A DNA stretch of 64,000 nt from Oceanobacillus sp. HTM 045 (GTDB lineage: Bacteria > Pseudomonadota > Alphaproteobacteria > Rhodobacterales > Rhodobacteraceae), in the NCBI GenBank assembly GCA_009733745.1, contig WNWL01000001.1, positions 744,001-808,000 on the forward strand. Direction: 5' to 3'. Below, one piece after another: positions 48,524 through 57,538 of this stretch. The notes below the pieces were generated by a model, which was not told the origin of the DNA, searched no databases, and was given only the letters and a program-made list of their open reading frames with translations. The position numbers and the translations under genes are program-made. Positions within the stretch are counted from its first letter, which is position 1. The number at the start of each line of letters is the position of its first letter.

Positions 48524-48554
48524 CTATCCACAGCGGCTTCCACAATGTGGATGG
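48524..48554. promoter_or_regulatory. Pair of DnaA-box-like sequences in inverted orientation
   Basis: CTATCCACA at 48524-48532 matches the DnaA box consensus TTATCCACA at eight of nine positions. TGTGGATGG at 48546-48554 matches the reverse box at seven of nine. They face each other 13 bases apart between recG and a small membrane protein gene. DnaA binding here is a possibility only. Confidence 0.35.
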
Positions 48555-48670
48555 AATCTCCAAAACCGGAATGTTCCAAAAATGTTCTTGCGACTCGGCG
48601 GAACTTGTGGTGAACATAGCGTTAACAAAGAGGAACACGAAGCACACAGACAGGATACGGGAGCCCGGAC

Positions 48671-48799
48671 ATGAGCACCATCCGCCGCGCCAGACACTTC
48701 CTCGCCAGCGCCCCCGCCCAGGCCGCTGGAGACGCCATCGGCCTGATCGCGATGGTCGCGGTCGTCGCGCTCGGATTCACGCTGCCGGGTTATTTCTAA
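48671..48799 (+). CDS. Small single-pass membrane protein, 42 residues
   Basis: This short gene encodes a basic N-terminus (MSTIRRARHFLASAPAQAAG) followed by one hydrophobic helix (AIGLIAMVAVVALGFTLPGYF) that runs to the C-terminus, so it is probably a tail- or single-anchor inner-membrane protein. A GGGAG ribosome-binding site lies ten bases before the ATG. The gap from recG is 175 bases and contains paired DnaA-like boxes and an AT-rich stretch, which argues for its own promoter. A terminator with a run of seven T follows at 48996-49024. I do not know its function. Its isolated position and good signals make it likely to be a real gene. Confidence 0.68.
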   Translation: MSTIRRARHFLASAPAQAAGDAIGLIAMVAVVALGFTLPGYF

Positions 48800-48995
48800 A
48801 GCATTTTCAGCGGAGTTTGCGAACCGGGGCACCGCGATGACGCGCACGCCCCGGAGAGTTCTCGCCCGCGGTCTGGAGAACGGTCACCGGCTCACCCGCC
48901 TGTCCCCCTCGGAAGCGGATTTCGGATGACTGCCCCCGATACGAGCCTGCGGCCTCTGTCCCTGTACCGCAGCACCGTTCGACGGATTGCCGCCT

Positions 48996-49024
48996 GGCGG
49001 CCCCCACGGGGGTCGCCTTTTTTC
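48996..49024 (+). terminator. Rho-independent terminator
   Basis: GGCGGCCCCC (48996-49005) pairs with GGGGGTCGCC (49008-49017), one G-T pair included, and is followed by TTTTTT. It lies about 200 bases after the small membrane protein gene and just before the convergent end of hutF. The 200 bases between hold no gene that I can support. Confidence 0.78.
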
Positions 49025-49043
49025 ATGGAGGGACATTGGCCCT

Positions 49044-50408
49044 TCAGCCGCTCACCGCCCGCATCGCCTGCCGGTAGGCTTCCGCCACCTCGTCCCGCTT
49101 CACATGACGCCCGCCGCGGACCATGTGCCGCCCGGCCGACCAGACCTCGCGCACCGTCTCGTTGCCACCGGCGAAGATCCAGCCGTCCAGCACGCGCTCG
49201 GCGGGCAGGGGGGCCATGACCGGACCGGTCCGGTCCACGGCCACCAGGTCGGCCCATTTCCCGGCCTCGATCGCGCCGCTCTCCCGGCCCATCGCCTGCG
49301 CGCCTCCGCGCACCGCGCCGAGATAGATCGTCTCGCCGACCGAGCCGCCCGGCGGCGCGAGGATCGCCCGGCGCCGGTCGCGCAGGCGCTGCGAATACTC
49401 AAAGGTCCGCAGTTCCTCCGAGACGGAGATCCGCACGTCGGAGTCCGAGCCGACGCCGAACGCACCGCCCGCGGCGATGAAGCGCGCACCGTCGAAGATC
49501 CCGTCGCCGAGGTTCGATTCCGTGATCGGGCAGAGCCCCGCAACCGCGCCGGAGGCCGCCAGCCCCTCGGTCTCGCCGGGCTCCATCTGCGTCGCGTGGA
49601 TCAGGCACCAGCGCGCATCCGCGCCCGCGGTGTCGAGCAGCCAGCGTACCGGCCGCGCGCCAAGATGGGCCTCGACCTCGGCCACTTCCTTCACCTGTTC
49701 CGCCGCGTGGATATGGATCGGCCCGTCGCTCCACATCGCCGTCGCCTCGGCCAGCATCGCCGGCGGCACGGCGCGCAGCGAATGCGGCGCGATCCCGAGC
49801 CGCGCGTCGGCGGGCAGGGCGTCCACCGCCCGCGCCGCACCGTCCATGATCTTCGCGAAGCCGGAAAGCCCGTTGCCGAACCGGACCTGTCCGCCCGCCA
49901 GCGCGCGCCCGTCGCAGCCGCCCTGGGCGTAGAGCACCGGCAGCAGCGTCAGGCCCATGCCGGTGGCGGAGGCCGCCGCGGCGATCCGCTCGGCCATTTC
50001 GGCGGGGTTATCGTAGGGCGTGCCGTCCTTCTGGTGATGCAGGTAGTGGAACTCGCCGAGGCAGGCGAAGCCGGCCTCCAGCATCTCGACGCAGAGCTGC
50101 GCCGCGACGGCCTCGACCGATTCCGGCGTCATCCGGCCGAGGAAGTCGTACATCACCGACCGCCAGGTCCAGAAATCGTCCTCTCCGGTGGCGCGCATCT
50201 CCGCGAGGCCGGCCATCGCGCGCTGGAAGGCGTGGGAGTGGACATTGCTGGCCGCGGGCAGGAGCGCCATGCCGGTCAGCACCGTGTCGCCGGGTTCCGG
50301 CGCGGCGCCCGGGGTCACCCCGGCGATGCGGCCGTCCGCCAGCGTCACCCGAACCCGTTCGGCCCAGCCATCCGGCAGAAGGGCCTCCGGCGCGAATATC
50401 CCCGTCAT
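49044..50408 (-). CDS. hutF: Formimidoylglutamate deiminase
   Basis: HutF deaminates N-formimidoyl-L-glutamate to N-formyl-L-glutamate in the five-step histidine degradation pathway. The 454-residue amidohydrolase has the metal motif NVHSHAFQRAMAG, then FACLGEFHYLHHQKDGTPY (characteristic of HutF), further metal ligands in GIAPHSLRAV and IHIHAAEQVKEVAE, and the catalytic LCPITESNLGDGIF and GVGSDSDVRISVSEELR. The ATG at 50408 with GGGAG upstream is preferred over GTG 50432. Other hut genes are not in the window, so it is either separated from the pathway or uses a distant operon. It lies 161 bases downstream of the thioesterase gene. Confidence 0.93.
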   Translation of the reverse strand: MTGIFAPEALLPDGWAERVRVTLADGRIAGVTPGAAPEPGDTVLTGMALLPAASNVHSHAFQRAMAGLAEMRATGEDDFWTWRSVMYDFLGRMTPESVEAVAAQLCVEMLEAGFACLGEFHYLHHQKDGTPYDNPAEMAERIAAAASATGMGLTLLPVLYAQGGCDGRALAGGQVRFGNGLSGFAKIMDGAARAVDALPADARLGIAPHSLRAVPPAMLAEATAMWSDGPIHIHAAEQVKEVAEVEAHLGARPVRWLLDTAGADARWCLIHATQMEPGETEGLAASGAVAGLCPITESNLGDGIFDGARFIAAGGAFGVGSDSDVRISVSEELRTFEYSQRLRDRRRAILAPPGGSVGETIYLGAVRGGAQAMGRESGAIEAGKWADLVAVDRTGPVMAPLPAERVLDGWIFAGGNETVREVWSAGRHMVRGGRHVKRDEVAEAYRQAMRAVSG

Positions 50409-50569
50409 GTCCCGATACTCCCGGCTGCTCACGATCCCAGAGCGGGTATAGGCCCGACGCGCCGGGCAGGGAACGGGGTTTCGACCCGGGACGCCCCGAT
50501 CCGGGCATGCAGGATTCCACTAAGGAATATTATGTAAATTAAAGATGCGCCGGAAATGGCCGCGATGCG

Positions 50570-50971
50570 CTATCCGCGGCCGGCCTTCTTCTCGACGCGC
50601 TGATCGAAGGATGCCGTGCTGACGACGATGCGCTCGTGCAGGCCTTCGGAGATCAGGTCGGCCTCGTCCCGCGCGCTGACCTTGAAGACCAGCTTGCGGC
50701 CGTCGACCTCCTCCAGTACCGCCGTCGCCTCCACGCGCATCCCCGTCGGCGTCGCGGCGATGTGGCTGACGTCGAGCCGCGTGCCGAGCGACTGGCGGCC
50801 TTCCGGCAGAAGATGCTCGACCGCGTCGAGCGCGGCTTCCTCCAGCAGCCCGATCATCACCGGCGTCGCAAGCACCGAGCTCTTGCCAGAGCCGACCCGC
50901 GCCGCGGTGTCGCGCGTGCCGACGATCATCCACGCCGTGCCGGTCAGGCCCGGCTTCAGGTCATCGGACAT
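50570..50971 (-). CDS. Hotdog-fold thioesterase-like protein
   Basis: This 133-residue hotdog-fold protein resembles the FlK-like thioesterase group. It has a GLTGTAWMIVGTRDTAARVG strand, a SSVLATPVMIGLLEEAALDAV helix with its Glu, a GTRLDVSHIAATPTG strand (His conserved) and MRVEATAVLEEVDGRKLVFK. The E and H positions match catalytic residues in FlK-type enzymes, but the acyl-CoA substrate is unknown. The start is the ATG at 50971 (the frame opens three bases earlier with TTG) behind AGGGGA. It follows hflX by ten bases and is probably the last gene of the hfq-hflX unit. Confidence 0.82.
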   Translation of the reverse strand: MSDDLKPGLTGTAWMIVGTRDTAARVGSGKSSVLATPVMIGLLEEAALDAVEHLLPEGRQSLGTRLDVSHIAATPTGMRVEATAVLEEVDGRKLVFKVSARDEADLISEGLHERIVVSTASFDQRVEKKAGRG

Positions 50972-50981
50972 CAAGTTCCCC

Positions 50982-52274
50982 TCATTCGGCCGCGTCGCGC
51001 TCGGGCTCGGCGGTGATCGCCACGACGCCCGGAAACGCCTTGCGGAACTGCGCCAGCTCCCGCGTGGTCATCGCCGCCGACAGCGTGCTGCCGTCGTCAT
51101 GATGCGCGACGGACCTGACATCCCCGTGACGGTGCAGCCAGGCGAGCTCCGCCCCCGCGCCGTGCCCGAGCCGGATCTCCACCAGAACCGTCGCCGAGAA
51201 GAGCCGCGCCTCGATCGCGCGGACCAGCGCGTCGACGCCTTCGCCCGTCACCGCCGAGATCGCCACGGCGTCCGCTCCCGGCGCCAGCCCGAGGCGGCTG
51301 TCGGCGTCCATCAGGTCGATCTTGTTCTGCGCCTCGATCATGCCCTCGATCCGCGCCTCGCCGACGCCGAGATCGCCCAGAACCTCCAGCACGTTCTCGC
51401 GCTGCTGGGCGGTCTGCGGATGCGAGATGTCGCGCACATGCACGATCAGGTCCGCCTCCAGCACCTCCTCCAGCGTCGCCCGGAACGCGGCGACAAGCTG
51501 GGTCGGCAGGTCGGATATGAACCCCACCGTGTCGGAGAGGATGATCTTGCGCCCGGACGGCAGCTCCAGCTCGCGCATGGTCGGGTCGAGCGTGGCGAAG
51601 AGCATGTCCTCGGCCAGCACCTCCGCCTCGGTCAGGCGGTTGAACAGCGTCGACTTGCCGGCGTTGGTGTAGCCCACCAGCGCCACCACCGGGTACGGCA
51701 CCCGCTTGCGGGCCGAGCGGTGCAGAGTGCGCGTGCGCACCACCTTCTCCAGCTGCCGGCGCAGCTTGGTGATGCGCTCGTCCAGCATCCGGCGGTCGGA
51801 CTCGATCTGCGTCTCGCCCGGGCCGCCGAGGAAGCCGGTGCCTCCGCGCTGACGCTCCAGGTGGGTCCAGGACCGCACCAGCCGCGATTTCTGGTAGTTG
51901 AGATAGGCCAGCTCGACCTGCATCACGCCCTCGCGGGTCGCGGCGCGCTCGCCGAAGATCTCCAGGATCAGCCCGGTCCGGTCGAGGATCTTGAGATGCC
52001 ACTCGCGTTCGAGATTGCGCTGCTGAACGGGAGAAAGCGGCCCGTCGATGATGACGAGCTCGATCTCCTTCTCCTTCAGCCGTGCGCCCAGCTCCTCGAT
52101 CTTGCCGGAGCCGAACAGGTGCCCGGGCCGCGGGTTCGGCAAGGGCACGACTTCTCCGCCCGCGCAATCGAGATCGATCGCGGCGGTCAGGCTGATGGTT
52201 TCCGCAAGTCCCGCCTGCGGATCGCCCGAATCCCCGTCACGGAGGTCGGGACGAAGAACCCAGCACCGGGTCAT
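50982..52274 (-). CDS. hflX: Ribosome-associated GTPase HflX
   Basis: HflX is a GTPase that splits stalled 70S ribosomes, notably under heat or antibiotic stress. The 430-residue protein has the N-terminal HflX domain with GHLFGSGKIEELGARLKEK, FERAATREGVMQVELAYLNY-like glycine/Arg segments and RGGTGFLGGPGETQIESDRR. The G domain has G1 VGYTNAGKSTLFN, G3 LSDTVGFISDLP, G4 QNKIDLMD and G5 ISAVTG. Either the GTG at 52283 or the ATG at 52274 could be the start; GGGGGA precedes both. It follows hfq by about 25 bases, the conserved alphaproteobacterial order. Confidence 0.95.
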   Translation of the reverse strand: MTRCWVLRPDLRDGDSGDPQAGLAETISLTAAIDLDCAGGEVVPLPNPRPGHLFGSGKIEELGARLKEKEIELVIIDGPLSPVQQRNLEREWHLKILDRTGLILEIFGERAATREGVMQVELAYLNYQKSRLVRSWTHLERQRGGTGFLGGPGETQIESDRRMLDERITKLRRQLEKVVRTRTLHRSARKRVPYPVVALVGYTNAGKSTLFNRLTEAEVLAEDMLFATLDPTMRELELPSGRKIILSDTVGFISDLPTQLVAAFRATLEEVLEADLIVHVRDISHPQTAQQRENVLEVLGDLGVGEARIEGMIEAQNKIDLMDADSRLGLAPGADAVAISAVTGEGVDALVRAIEARLFSATVLVEIRLGHGAGAELAWLHRHGDVRSVAHHDDGSTLSAAMTTRELAQFRKAFPGVVAITAEPERDAAE

Positions 52275-52299
52275 GCCGCCCACGTCCCCCGGTCCGGCC

Positions 52300-52539
52300 T
52301 CACTCCGACCCGTCGGCTTCGTAGAGCGAAATCGGTTGCGACGGCATCACCGTCGAAATGGCATGCTTGTAAACGAGCTGGGACTGACCGTCCCTGCGGA
52401 GAAGCACACAAAAGTTGTCGAACCAGGTGATCACGCCCTGAAGTTTCACGCCGTTCACGAGGAAGACCGTCACCGGCACTTTCCCCTTGCGGACATGGTT
52501 CAGGAAGGCGTCCTGGAGATTCTGTTTATCGGCGGCCAT
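52300..52539 (-). CDS. hfq: RNA chaperone Hfq
   Basis: Hfq forms a hexameric Sm ring that pairs small RNAs with mRNAs. The 79-residue protein is a usual alphaproteobacterial length. It starts [20 protein letters not shown], continues with [20 protein letters not shown] (Sm1; the Gln and the Phe residues of the proximal site are present) and ends with the Sm2 motif [13 protein letters not shown]. The short C-terminus lacks the long tail of E. coli Hfq. The ATG at 52539 fits the family; the open frame upstream has no coding character. hflX follows directly. The 238-bp gap to trkH must contain its promoter. Confidence 0.97.
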   Translation of the reverse strand: MAADKQNLQDAFLNHVRKGKVPVTVFLVNGVKLQGVITWFDNFCVLLRRDGQSQLVYKHAISTVMPSQPISLYEADGSE

Positions 52540-52777
52540 TGGTTGGTTGCCTGTTTTTTTGTTGCACGATGCGATGCTCCTATTGCACCGCACCCATAGT
52601 CTGGTGATGCGGCCCGGCTTTTTCCAGCGATTTTTAACCAGTGCGGCCAGAGGCCTCGAAAGCGCCTTGTGATTGTGCAGGTTTGCCCCGTTCGAGGCGC
52701 ATCAAGGCCATCCTGCGTGCATGCCGCCACCCTGCCCCGGCGCGCGCTCCCCGCCCCCTGGCCGGAACACCCGCGGC

Positions 52778-54298
52778 TCAGCGCCAGCGGTCCGGGTTGA
52801 ACAGCGCGATCAGCGCCAGCGTCTCGACCCGGCCGACGATCATGGTGACGATCATCACCATCTTGGCGCCCGTGCCGAGCACGCTGAAGCCCTCGGAATG
52901 CCCGGCGATCACCGTGAAGGCCTGCCCGGTATTCGACAGCCCGGCCAGCGCCGCCACCAGCGCCTGGTCGAAGTTGAGCCCGCAGAGCGTCAGCCAGATG
53001 GTCGCGATGATCACCGAGCCGAGGAACAGCATGGCGAAGGCCCAGGCGATCAGCGCACCCTCGCGGCGTTCCCCGCGGGTGCGCCCGGTGCTGATCGAGG
53101 GGCTGTCATGGCTGATCGACATCGGCTGCGACAGCCGGGTGATCTCCCGCATGCATTGCTGCGCCAGCACATGCACGCGGATCAGCTTGACCCCGCCCGC
53201 GGTGGTCGCCGCGCCGCCTCCGATGGCGCAGAGCGCCAGAAGGATCAGGCCGGGGTTCTCCAGCCCGCTCCAGCTCCGCGCGGCAGACCAGCTCTCCGAT
53301 TCGAAACCCGTGGTGGTGATGAAGGAGACCGAGGCGAAGAACGCCCCCCAGAGCGCCGCGCCGCCCTCCGCCGCCGCGGCCTCCGCGTCGATGGTCAGCA
53401 CGCCGACCCAGTGGCGCAGGAACAGCACCAGCGTCGCCGCGAAGACCAGCGACAGCATCAGCTTGACCTCCGCGTCCGCCGCCAGCGCGCGGATCGCCGG
53501 CCAGCGACGGTTCGGGTCGAAGGTCAGCCGGGTCGCGGCCAGCAGCATCAGCACCGCCGCGACCACCTCCCCGCCCGGGCCCCCTGCCCCGGCGAACCCG
53601 TCCTGCCGCGGCGATACGCCGGAGGTGGACAGGATCGACATGCCGTGCACCGCCGCGTCGAGCCCCGACTGGCCCGACAGCGACAGGAGGAAGATCGCGA
53701 GCCCCGTGAAGCCGATATATACCGGCGCGATCACCCGCCACGCCCGGGCGAACCGCTGCTCGGCCGAGGCCGCGCCCGCCAGCCCGGTCGCCCCGTCGCC
53801 GACGGCGATGGAGGAGCCGCGCACCTCCACGCCGCCCAGGTTGCGCGGCGCCAGCACGGCATGGGCCGCCATCAGGATGATGAACCCGCCGATCCAGGCC
53901 ACCAGCCCGCGCCAGAGGTGGATCGGCCCCGCCACCACGTCGAGATTGCCGTAGGCCGTCCCGCCCGTCGTGGTCATCGCCGCGACCATCTCGAAGACCG
54001 CGCCGGAGGTGCCCAGCACCGGCGTCGCGATCCGGATCGGGATCGCCGCCAGTGCCGGCAGGATCAGCCAGGCGACGACGAAGGCGGTAATCTCCTCGCG
54101 CGGGGTGCTGCGATGCGCCGGGCGCTGCAGCGCCAGCCCGGCAAGCCCGGCCACCACCACCACGAACAGTCCGGGGAAGAAGAAGGCCCGCGCCAGCTTC
54201 TCGTCGCCCTGCATCACCGCCATCACCGCCGGCGGCAGCATCGCCACGCCGAGCAGCGCGATCAGGACCGCGAGAACCGGGATGCCCCGAAGCTGCAT
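52778..54298 (-). CDS. trkH: TrkH-family potassium uptake protein
   Basis: This 506-residue membrane subunit of the Trk K+ uptake system has four M1-P-M2 repeats. The four selectivity loops are visible: AMTTTGGTAYG (about residue 108), SILSTSGVSPR, FITTTGFESES (about 330) and LSNTGQAF (about 450), each with the conserved Gly. The intracellular-gate-like segment GRVETLALI is near the C-terminus. The N-terminal pair of hydrophobic helices fits TrkH/TrkG. It follows trkA by one base on the same strand, so the regulatory and membrane subunits are co-expressed. Confidence 0.93.
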   Translation of the reverse strand: MQLRGIPVLAVLIALLGVAMLPPAVMAVMQGDEKLARAFFFPGLFVVVVAGLAGLALQRPAHRSTPREEITAFVVAWLILPALAAIPIRIATPVLGTSGAVFEMVAAMTTTGGTAYGNLDVVAGPIHLWRGLVAWIGGFIILMAAHAVLAPRNLGGVEVRGSSIAVGDGATGLAGAASAEQRFARAWRVIAPVYIGFTGLAIFLLSLSGQSGLDAAVHGMSILSTSGVSPRQDGFAGAGGPGGEVVAAVLMLLAATRLTFDPNRRWPAIRALAADAEVKLMLSLVFAATLVLFLRHWVGVLTIDAEAAAAEGGAALWGAFFASVSFITTTGFESESWSAARSWSGLENPGLILLALCAIGGGAATTAGGVKLIRVHVLAQQCMREITRLSQPMSISHDSPSISTGRTRGERREGALIAWAFAMLFLGSVIIATIWLTLCGLNFDQALVAALAGLSNTGQAFTVIAGHSEGFSVLGTGAKMVMIVTMIVGRVETLALIALFNPDRWR

Positions 54299-54299
54299 C

Positions 54300-55673
54300 T
54301 CAGAAGAAGTCCATGCTGACCCGGAAGAGCTGTTCCACCTTCCTGAGCGCGGCGCGCACCGCGAACACCACGATCAGGTCACCGTCGCGGATCATCATGT
54401 CGCCATGGGGCATCTTCACCTGCCCCTGGCTCAGGATCGCACCCACGGTGGAGCCGGGCGGGAAGCCCGCGTCGCGCAGCCGCTTGCCGGCGATCGGCGA
54501 GGTCGGCATCACCTGCGCCTCGATCACCTCCGCCTCGCCGAGGCCGATGGAGTAGACCGCCCGCACCCGGCCCCGCCGCACATGGCGCAGGATGGTCGAG
54601 ACGGTGGTGGCACGCGGGTTTATGAAGGCGTCGATCCCCAGCGGCTCGGCGATCCGCTCGAAGGTCGGGTTGTTGGAAAGCGCGATCGCGAGGCCGACGC
54701 CCGATTCCTTGCCCAGCGCGCAGGAGAGCAGGTTCGAGCGATCGTCGTCGGTCAGCGCCACGATGGCGTCCGCCGTCGAGATGCCGGCCTCGGCCAGGAT
54801 CTCGCTGTCGAGGCCCGAGCCGTTCAGCACGATGGTCCGCTCCAGCCGCTCGGCGGCCAGTTCCGCCCGCTCGCGGTTCATCTCGATCAGCCGGGCGCGC
54901 ATGGTGCCGCTCTGCTCGATATGGCGCGCGACCGAGAGCCCCACGTTGCCCGCGCCGACCAGCACCACCCGCTCCGCCGCCGCGCTCTCGCGCCCGAGGA
55001 TGCCGAGCGTGCGCGTCACGTCGCCCTGCGTGGCGATGAAATAGCAGTCGTCGCCGACGAAGAGCTGGTCGTCCGCGCTCGCCGCCCAGACCTTGCCGTC
55101 GCGGCGCACCGCGACGATGCGGGCCTTGAGCGTCGAGAACAGCTCGGTCAGCTGGCGCAGCGGCGTGTTGACCGCCGGGCAGTCCTCCGTCAGCCGCACG
55201 CCGACCAGGTCCACCTTGCTGTCGAGAAAGCTCTCGGTGTCGAACGCCGCCGTCGCCTGCAGCCGGCGCATGGTCACCTTGGCGACCTCGGCCTCCGGCG
55301 AGATGATCACGTCGATCGGCATGTGGTCGCGCCGGAACAGGTCCGACCATTCCGCCGAGAGGTAGGACTGCGCCCGGACCCGCGCGATCTTCTGCGGCAC
55401 GTTGAACACCGAGTGCGCCACCTGGCACGCGATCATGTTGACCTCGTCCGAGTAGGTCGCCGCGATCAGCATGTCCGCGTCCCCTGCCCCGGCCGTGGAC
55501 AGGATGTCCGGGTGCGAGGCGTAGCCCGTGACCCCGGACACGTCGAGCACGTCCGTCACCCGCCGCACCAGCGCGGGGTTCTGGTCGATCACGGTAACGG
55601 AATTGCCCTCGTCCGAGAGATGCCGCGCGATCTGGTGGCCAACCTGGCCCGCGCCGCAGACGATCACCTTCAT
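54300..55673 (-). CDS. trkA: Trk potassium transporter peripheral subunit TrkA
   Basis: TrkA is the cytoplasmic regulatory subunit of Trk. The 457-residue protein contains two tandem RCK units. The first begins KVIVCGAGQVGHQIARHLSD and the second ERVVLVGAGNVGLSVARHIE at about residue 233, both with the Rossmann G-x-G-x-x-G NAD/ATP-binding motif and following acidic residues. Each is completed by a C-terminal RCK-C lobe (about 145-225 and 370-457). The ATG at 55673 with GGAAGGG upstream is chosen over the open frame start at 55688. The 388-bp gap to ntrX contains several inverted repeats. Order ntrX-trkA is typical for alphaproteobacteria. Confidence 0.95.
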   Translation of the reverse strand: MKVIVCGAGQVGHQIARHLSDEGNSVTVIDQNPALVRRVTDVLDVSGVTGYASHPDILSTAGAGDADMLIAATYSDEVNMIACQVAHSVFNVPQKIARVRAQSYLSAEWSDLFRRDHMPIDVIISPEAEVAKVTMRRLQATAAFDTESFLDSKVDLVGVRLTEDCPAVNTPLRQLTELFSTLKARIVAVRRDGKVWAASADDQLFVGDDCYFIATQGDVTRTLGILGRESAAAERVVLVGAGNVGLSVARHIEQSGTMRARLIEMNRERAELAAERLERTIVLNGSGLDSEILAEAGISTADAIVALTDDDRSNLLSCALGKESGVGLAIALSNNPTFERIAEPLGIDAFINPRATTVSTILRHVRRGRVRAVYSIGLGEAEVIEAQVMPTSPIAGKRLRDAGFPPGSTVGAILSQGQVKMPHGDMMIRDGDLIVVFAVRAALRKVEQLFRVSMDFF

Positions 55674-56061
55674 GTCAGGCCCTTCCACGTGCCGCCCGGA
55701 CAGGGCACCGACTATGCAAACCCGCCGCGCCGCGCGTCAATCCGGGAGCAAATCCGAGAGAAGATCAGGGCGTCTCCGCCCCGGCAGGATCCCCGGTTCC
55801 GCGCAGGGCGCACGAACACCGGATTTCGGCCATTTCATCGCTGGCGGTGAAACGCGGTTCCGATCGGGAACAGGACGACATCGGGCACTTCACCTCGCGT
55901 CACCGATGGCGTGCCGCGAGCGTCACCGGAATGCCCCGCCGATGTCACCCCGTGTCACCGGCGGGACAACGTCCCGCCCGGCGACATCACGCGGGAAACA
56001 CCCCGCGACACGGGAAGGTGACACGAATGTCCTCCGAACGCCCGGCAACAGGCGCCGCCCG
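55674..56061. other. 388-bp gap between ntrX and trkA with repeated GTCAC motifs and hairpins
   Basis: No gene is visible. About 55890-56035 holds at least four GTCAC elements and a GTGACAC, and two perfect hairpins: GCGGGAC-AAC-GTCCCGC (55961-55977) and CGCGGG-AAACAC-CCCGCG-type (about 55990-56007). The trkA ribosome-binding site (GGAAGGG) lies at its low end. It must hold the end of the ntr transcript and probably the trkA promoter. Confidence 0.55.
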
Positions 56062-57489
56062 TCAGCCGACCGCCACCTCGCGCTCGGTCTCGTGGTCCTC
56101 GACCAGCGCGATCCGCGCCCCGCCGCGCGACATGGTGGTCACGCCCAGCATCTTCAGCTTCCGGTGCAGCGCCGAACGCTCCATCCCGACGAAGTTGGCG
56201 GTGCGGGAAATGTTGCCGCCAAAGCGGTTGATCTGCGCGATCAGGTACTCGCGCTCGAACAGCTCGCGCGCCTCGCGCAGCGGCAGGCAGGCGACCATCG
56301 CCATCAGGCTGGAGATCGCGCCCTCGCCATCGGCGCTCCGGTCCATGCCCGGCACCTCGTCGGCGTCGATCTCGTCCGCGTCGCCGCCGAGAATCAGCGC
56401 CTGCTCGATCACGTTGCGCAGCTGGCGCACGTTGCCCGGCCAGTCGCGCGTCTGCAGCGCGGCCGATGCGCCCTCGCTCAGCCGCCGGCGCGGCAGGCCC
56501 TGCTCGCGCGAGAACTGCTCGAGGAAATACTCCGCCAGCACCGGGATGTCAGAGCGCCGCGCCTCCAGCGCCGGCACCTCGATCGGCACCACGTTGAGCC
56601 GGTGGTAGAGATCCTCGCGGAACTTCCCGTCGGCGATCGACTGGGTCAGGTCCTGCGTCGTGGCCGAGATCACCCGCACGTCGACCCGCACGGTCGAGGT
56701 GCCGCCGAGGCGGCTGAACGCCTGGTCAACCAGCACCCGCAGGATCTTCGACTGGGTGCCGAGCGGCATGTCGGCCACCTCGTCGATGAAGAGCGTGCCG
56801 CCATGCGCCCGCTCGAACAGGCCCGGCTCGTGCGGCGCACCGGCTTCCTCGCGGCCGAACAGCACTTCCTCCATCCGGTCCGGCGCGATCGAGGCGGCGT
56901 TGACCACCACGAAGGGCGCGTCCGCCCGGCACGAGAGGGCGTGGATCTTGCGCGCGCATACTTCCTTGCCGGAACCCGCCGGGCCGGTCAGCAGCACGCG
57001 GGAGCCGGATTTCGCGACCCGCTCCAGCCGGTGGCGAAGCTGCGACATGACCGGCGACTCGCCCACGAGGTCGGCGCTCGCCACGTCGCGCGAGCGCAGT
57101 TCGGCATTCTCCCGGCGCAGCCGGAAGGCCTCCAGCGCGCGGCTCACCACCACGATGAGCTGGTCGGCGTTGAACGGCTTCTCGATAAAGTCGTAGGCGC
57201 CCTGCTTCACCGCCGCGACCGCCAGTTCCACGTTGCCGTGCCCGGAGATGATCACGACCGGGATGTCCGGGTTGTCGCGCTTGACCGTCTTGAGGATCTC
57301 GATCCCGTCCATCCGCGAGCCCTGCAGCCAGATGTCGAGGATGATCAGCGCGGGCGGTTCGGCTTCGATGGAGGCGAAGGTGCTGTCCGCGTCCTCCGCC
57401 GTGCGGGTCTGGTGCCCCTCGTCCTGGAGGAGGTCTGCTACGAGGTCGCGAATGTCCGCCTCGTCATCGACGATCAGGATATGCGTCAT
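56062..57489 (-). CDS. ntrX: Nitrogen assimilation response regulator NtrX
   Basis: NtrX is the response regulator partner of NtrY. The 475-residue protein has a receiver domain with the DDE acidic pair (residues 8-10), phospho-acceptor D52 in IILDIWLQ and K104 in FIEKPF. The central AAA+ domain has Walker A GPAGSGKE (169-176) and Walker B GGTLFIDEVADMP (about 230-242). The C-terminal Fis-type helix-turn-helix is EYLIAQINRFGGNISRTANF followed by VGMERSALHRKL. The sigma-54-contacting GAFTGA loop is missing: FGREEAGAPHEPGLFERAHGG (211-231) is at that position. It therefore probably does not activate sigma-54. The ATG at 57489 fits the receiver start. Confidence 0.94.
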   Translation of the reverse strand: MTHILIVDDEADIRDLVADLLQDEGHQTRTAEDADSTFASIEAEPPALIILDIWLQGSRMDGIEILKTVKRDNPDIPVVIISGHGNVELAVAAVKQGAYDFIEKPFNADQLIVVVSRALEAFRLRRENAELRSRDVASADLVGESPVMSQLRHRLERVAKSGSRVLLTGPAGSGKEVCARKIHALSCRADAPFVVVNAASIAPDRMEEVLFGREEAGAPHEPGLFERAHGGTLFIDEVADMPLGTQSKILRVLVDQAFSRLGGTSTVRVDVRVISATTQDLTQSIADGKFREDLYHRLNVVPIEVPALEARRSDIPVLAEYFLEQFSREQGLPRRRLSEGASAALQTRDWPGNVRQLRNVIEQALILGGDADEIDADEVPGMDRSADGEGAISSLMAMVACLPLREARELFEREYLIAQINRFGGNISRTANFVGMERSALHRKLKMLGVTTMSRGGARIALVEDHETEREVAVG

Positions 57490-57538
57490 GTGCCCGTTCC
57501 TCTCTTTCTGTCCCTTTGTGGCGTTCTTCATTCGAGTG

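Noticed and set aside
52540-52777. Possible sigma-54 promoter before hfq
   Set aside because: A TGGCCGC sequence occurs, but the -12 GC at the required spacing is missing.
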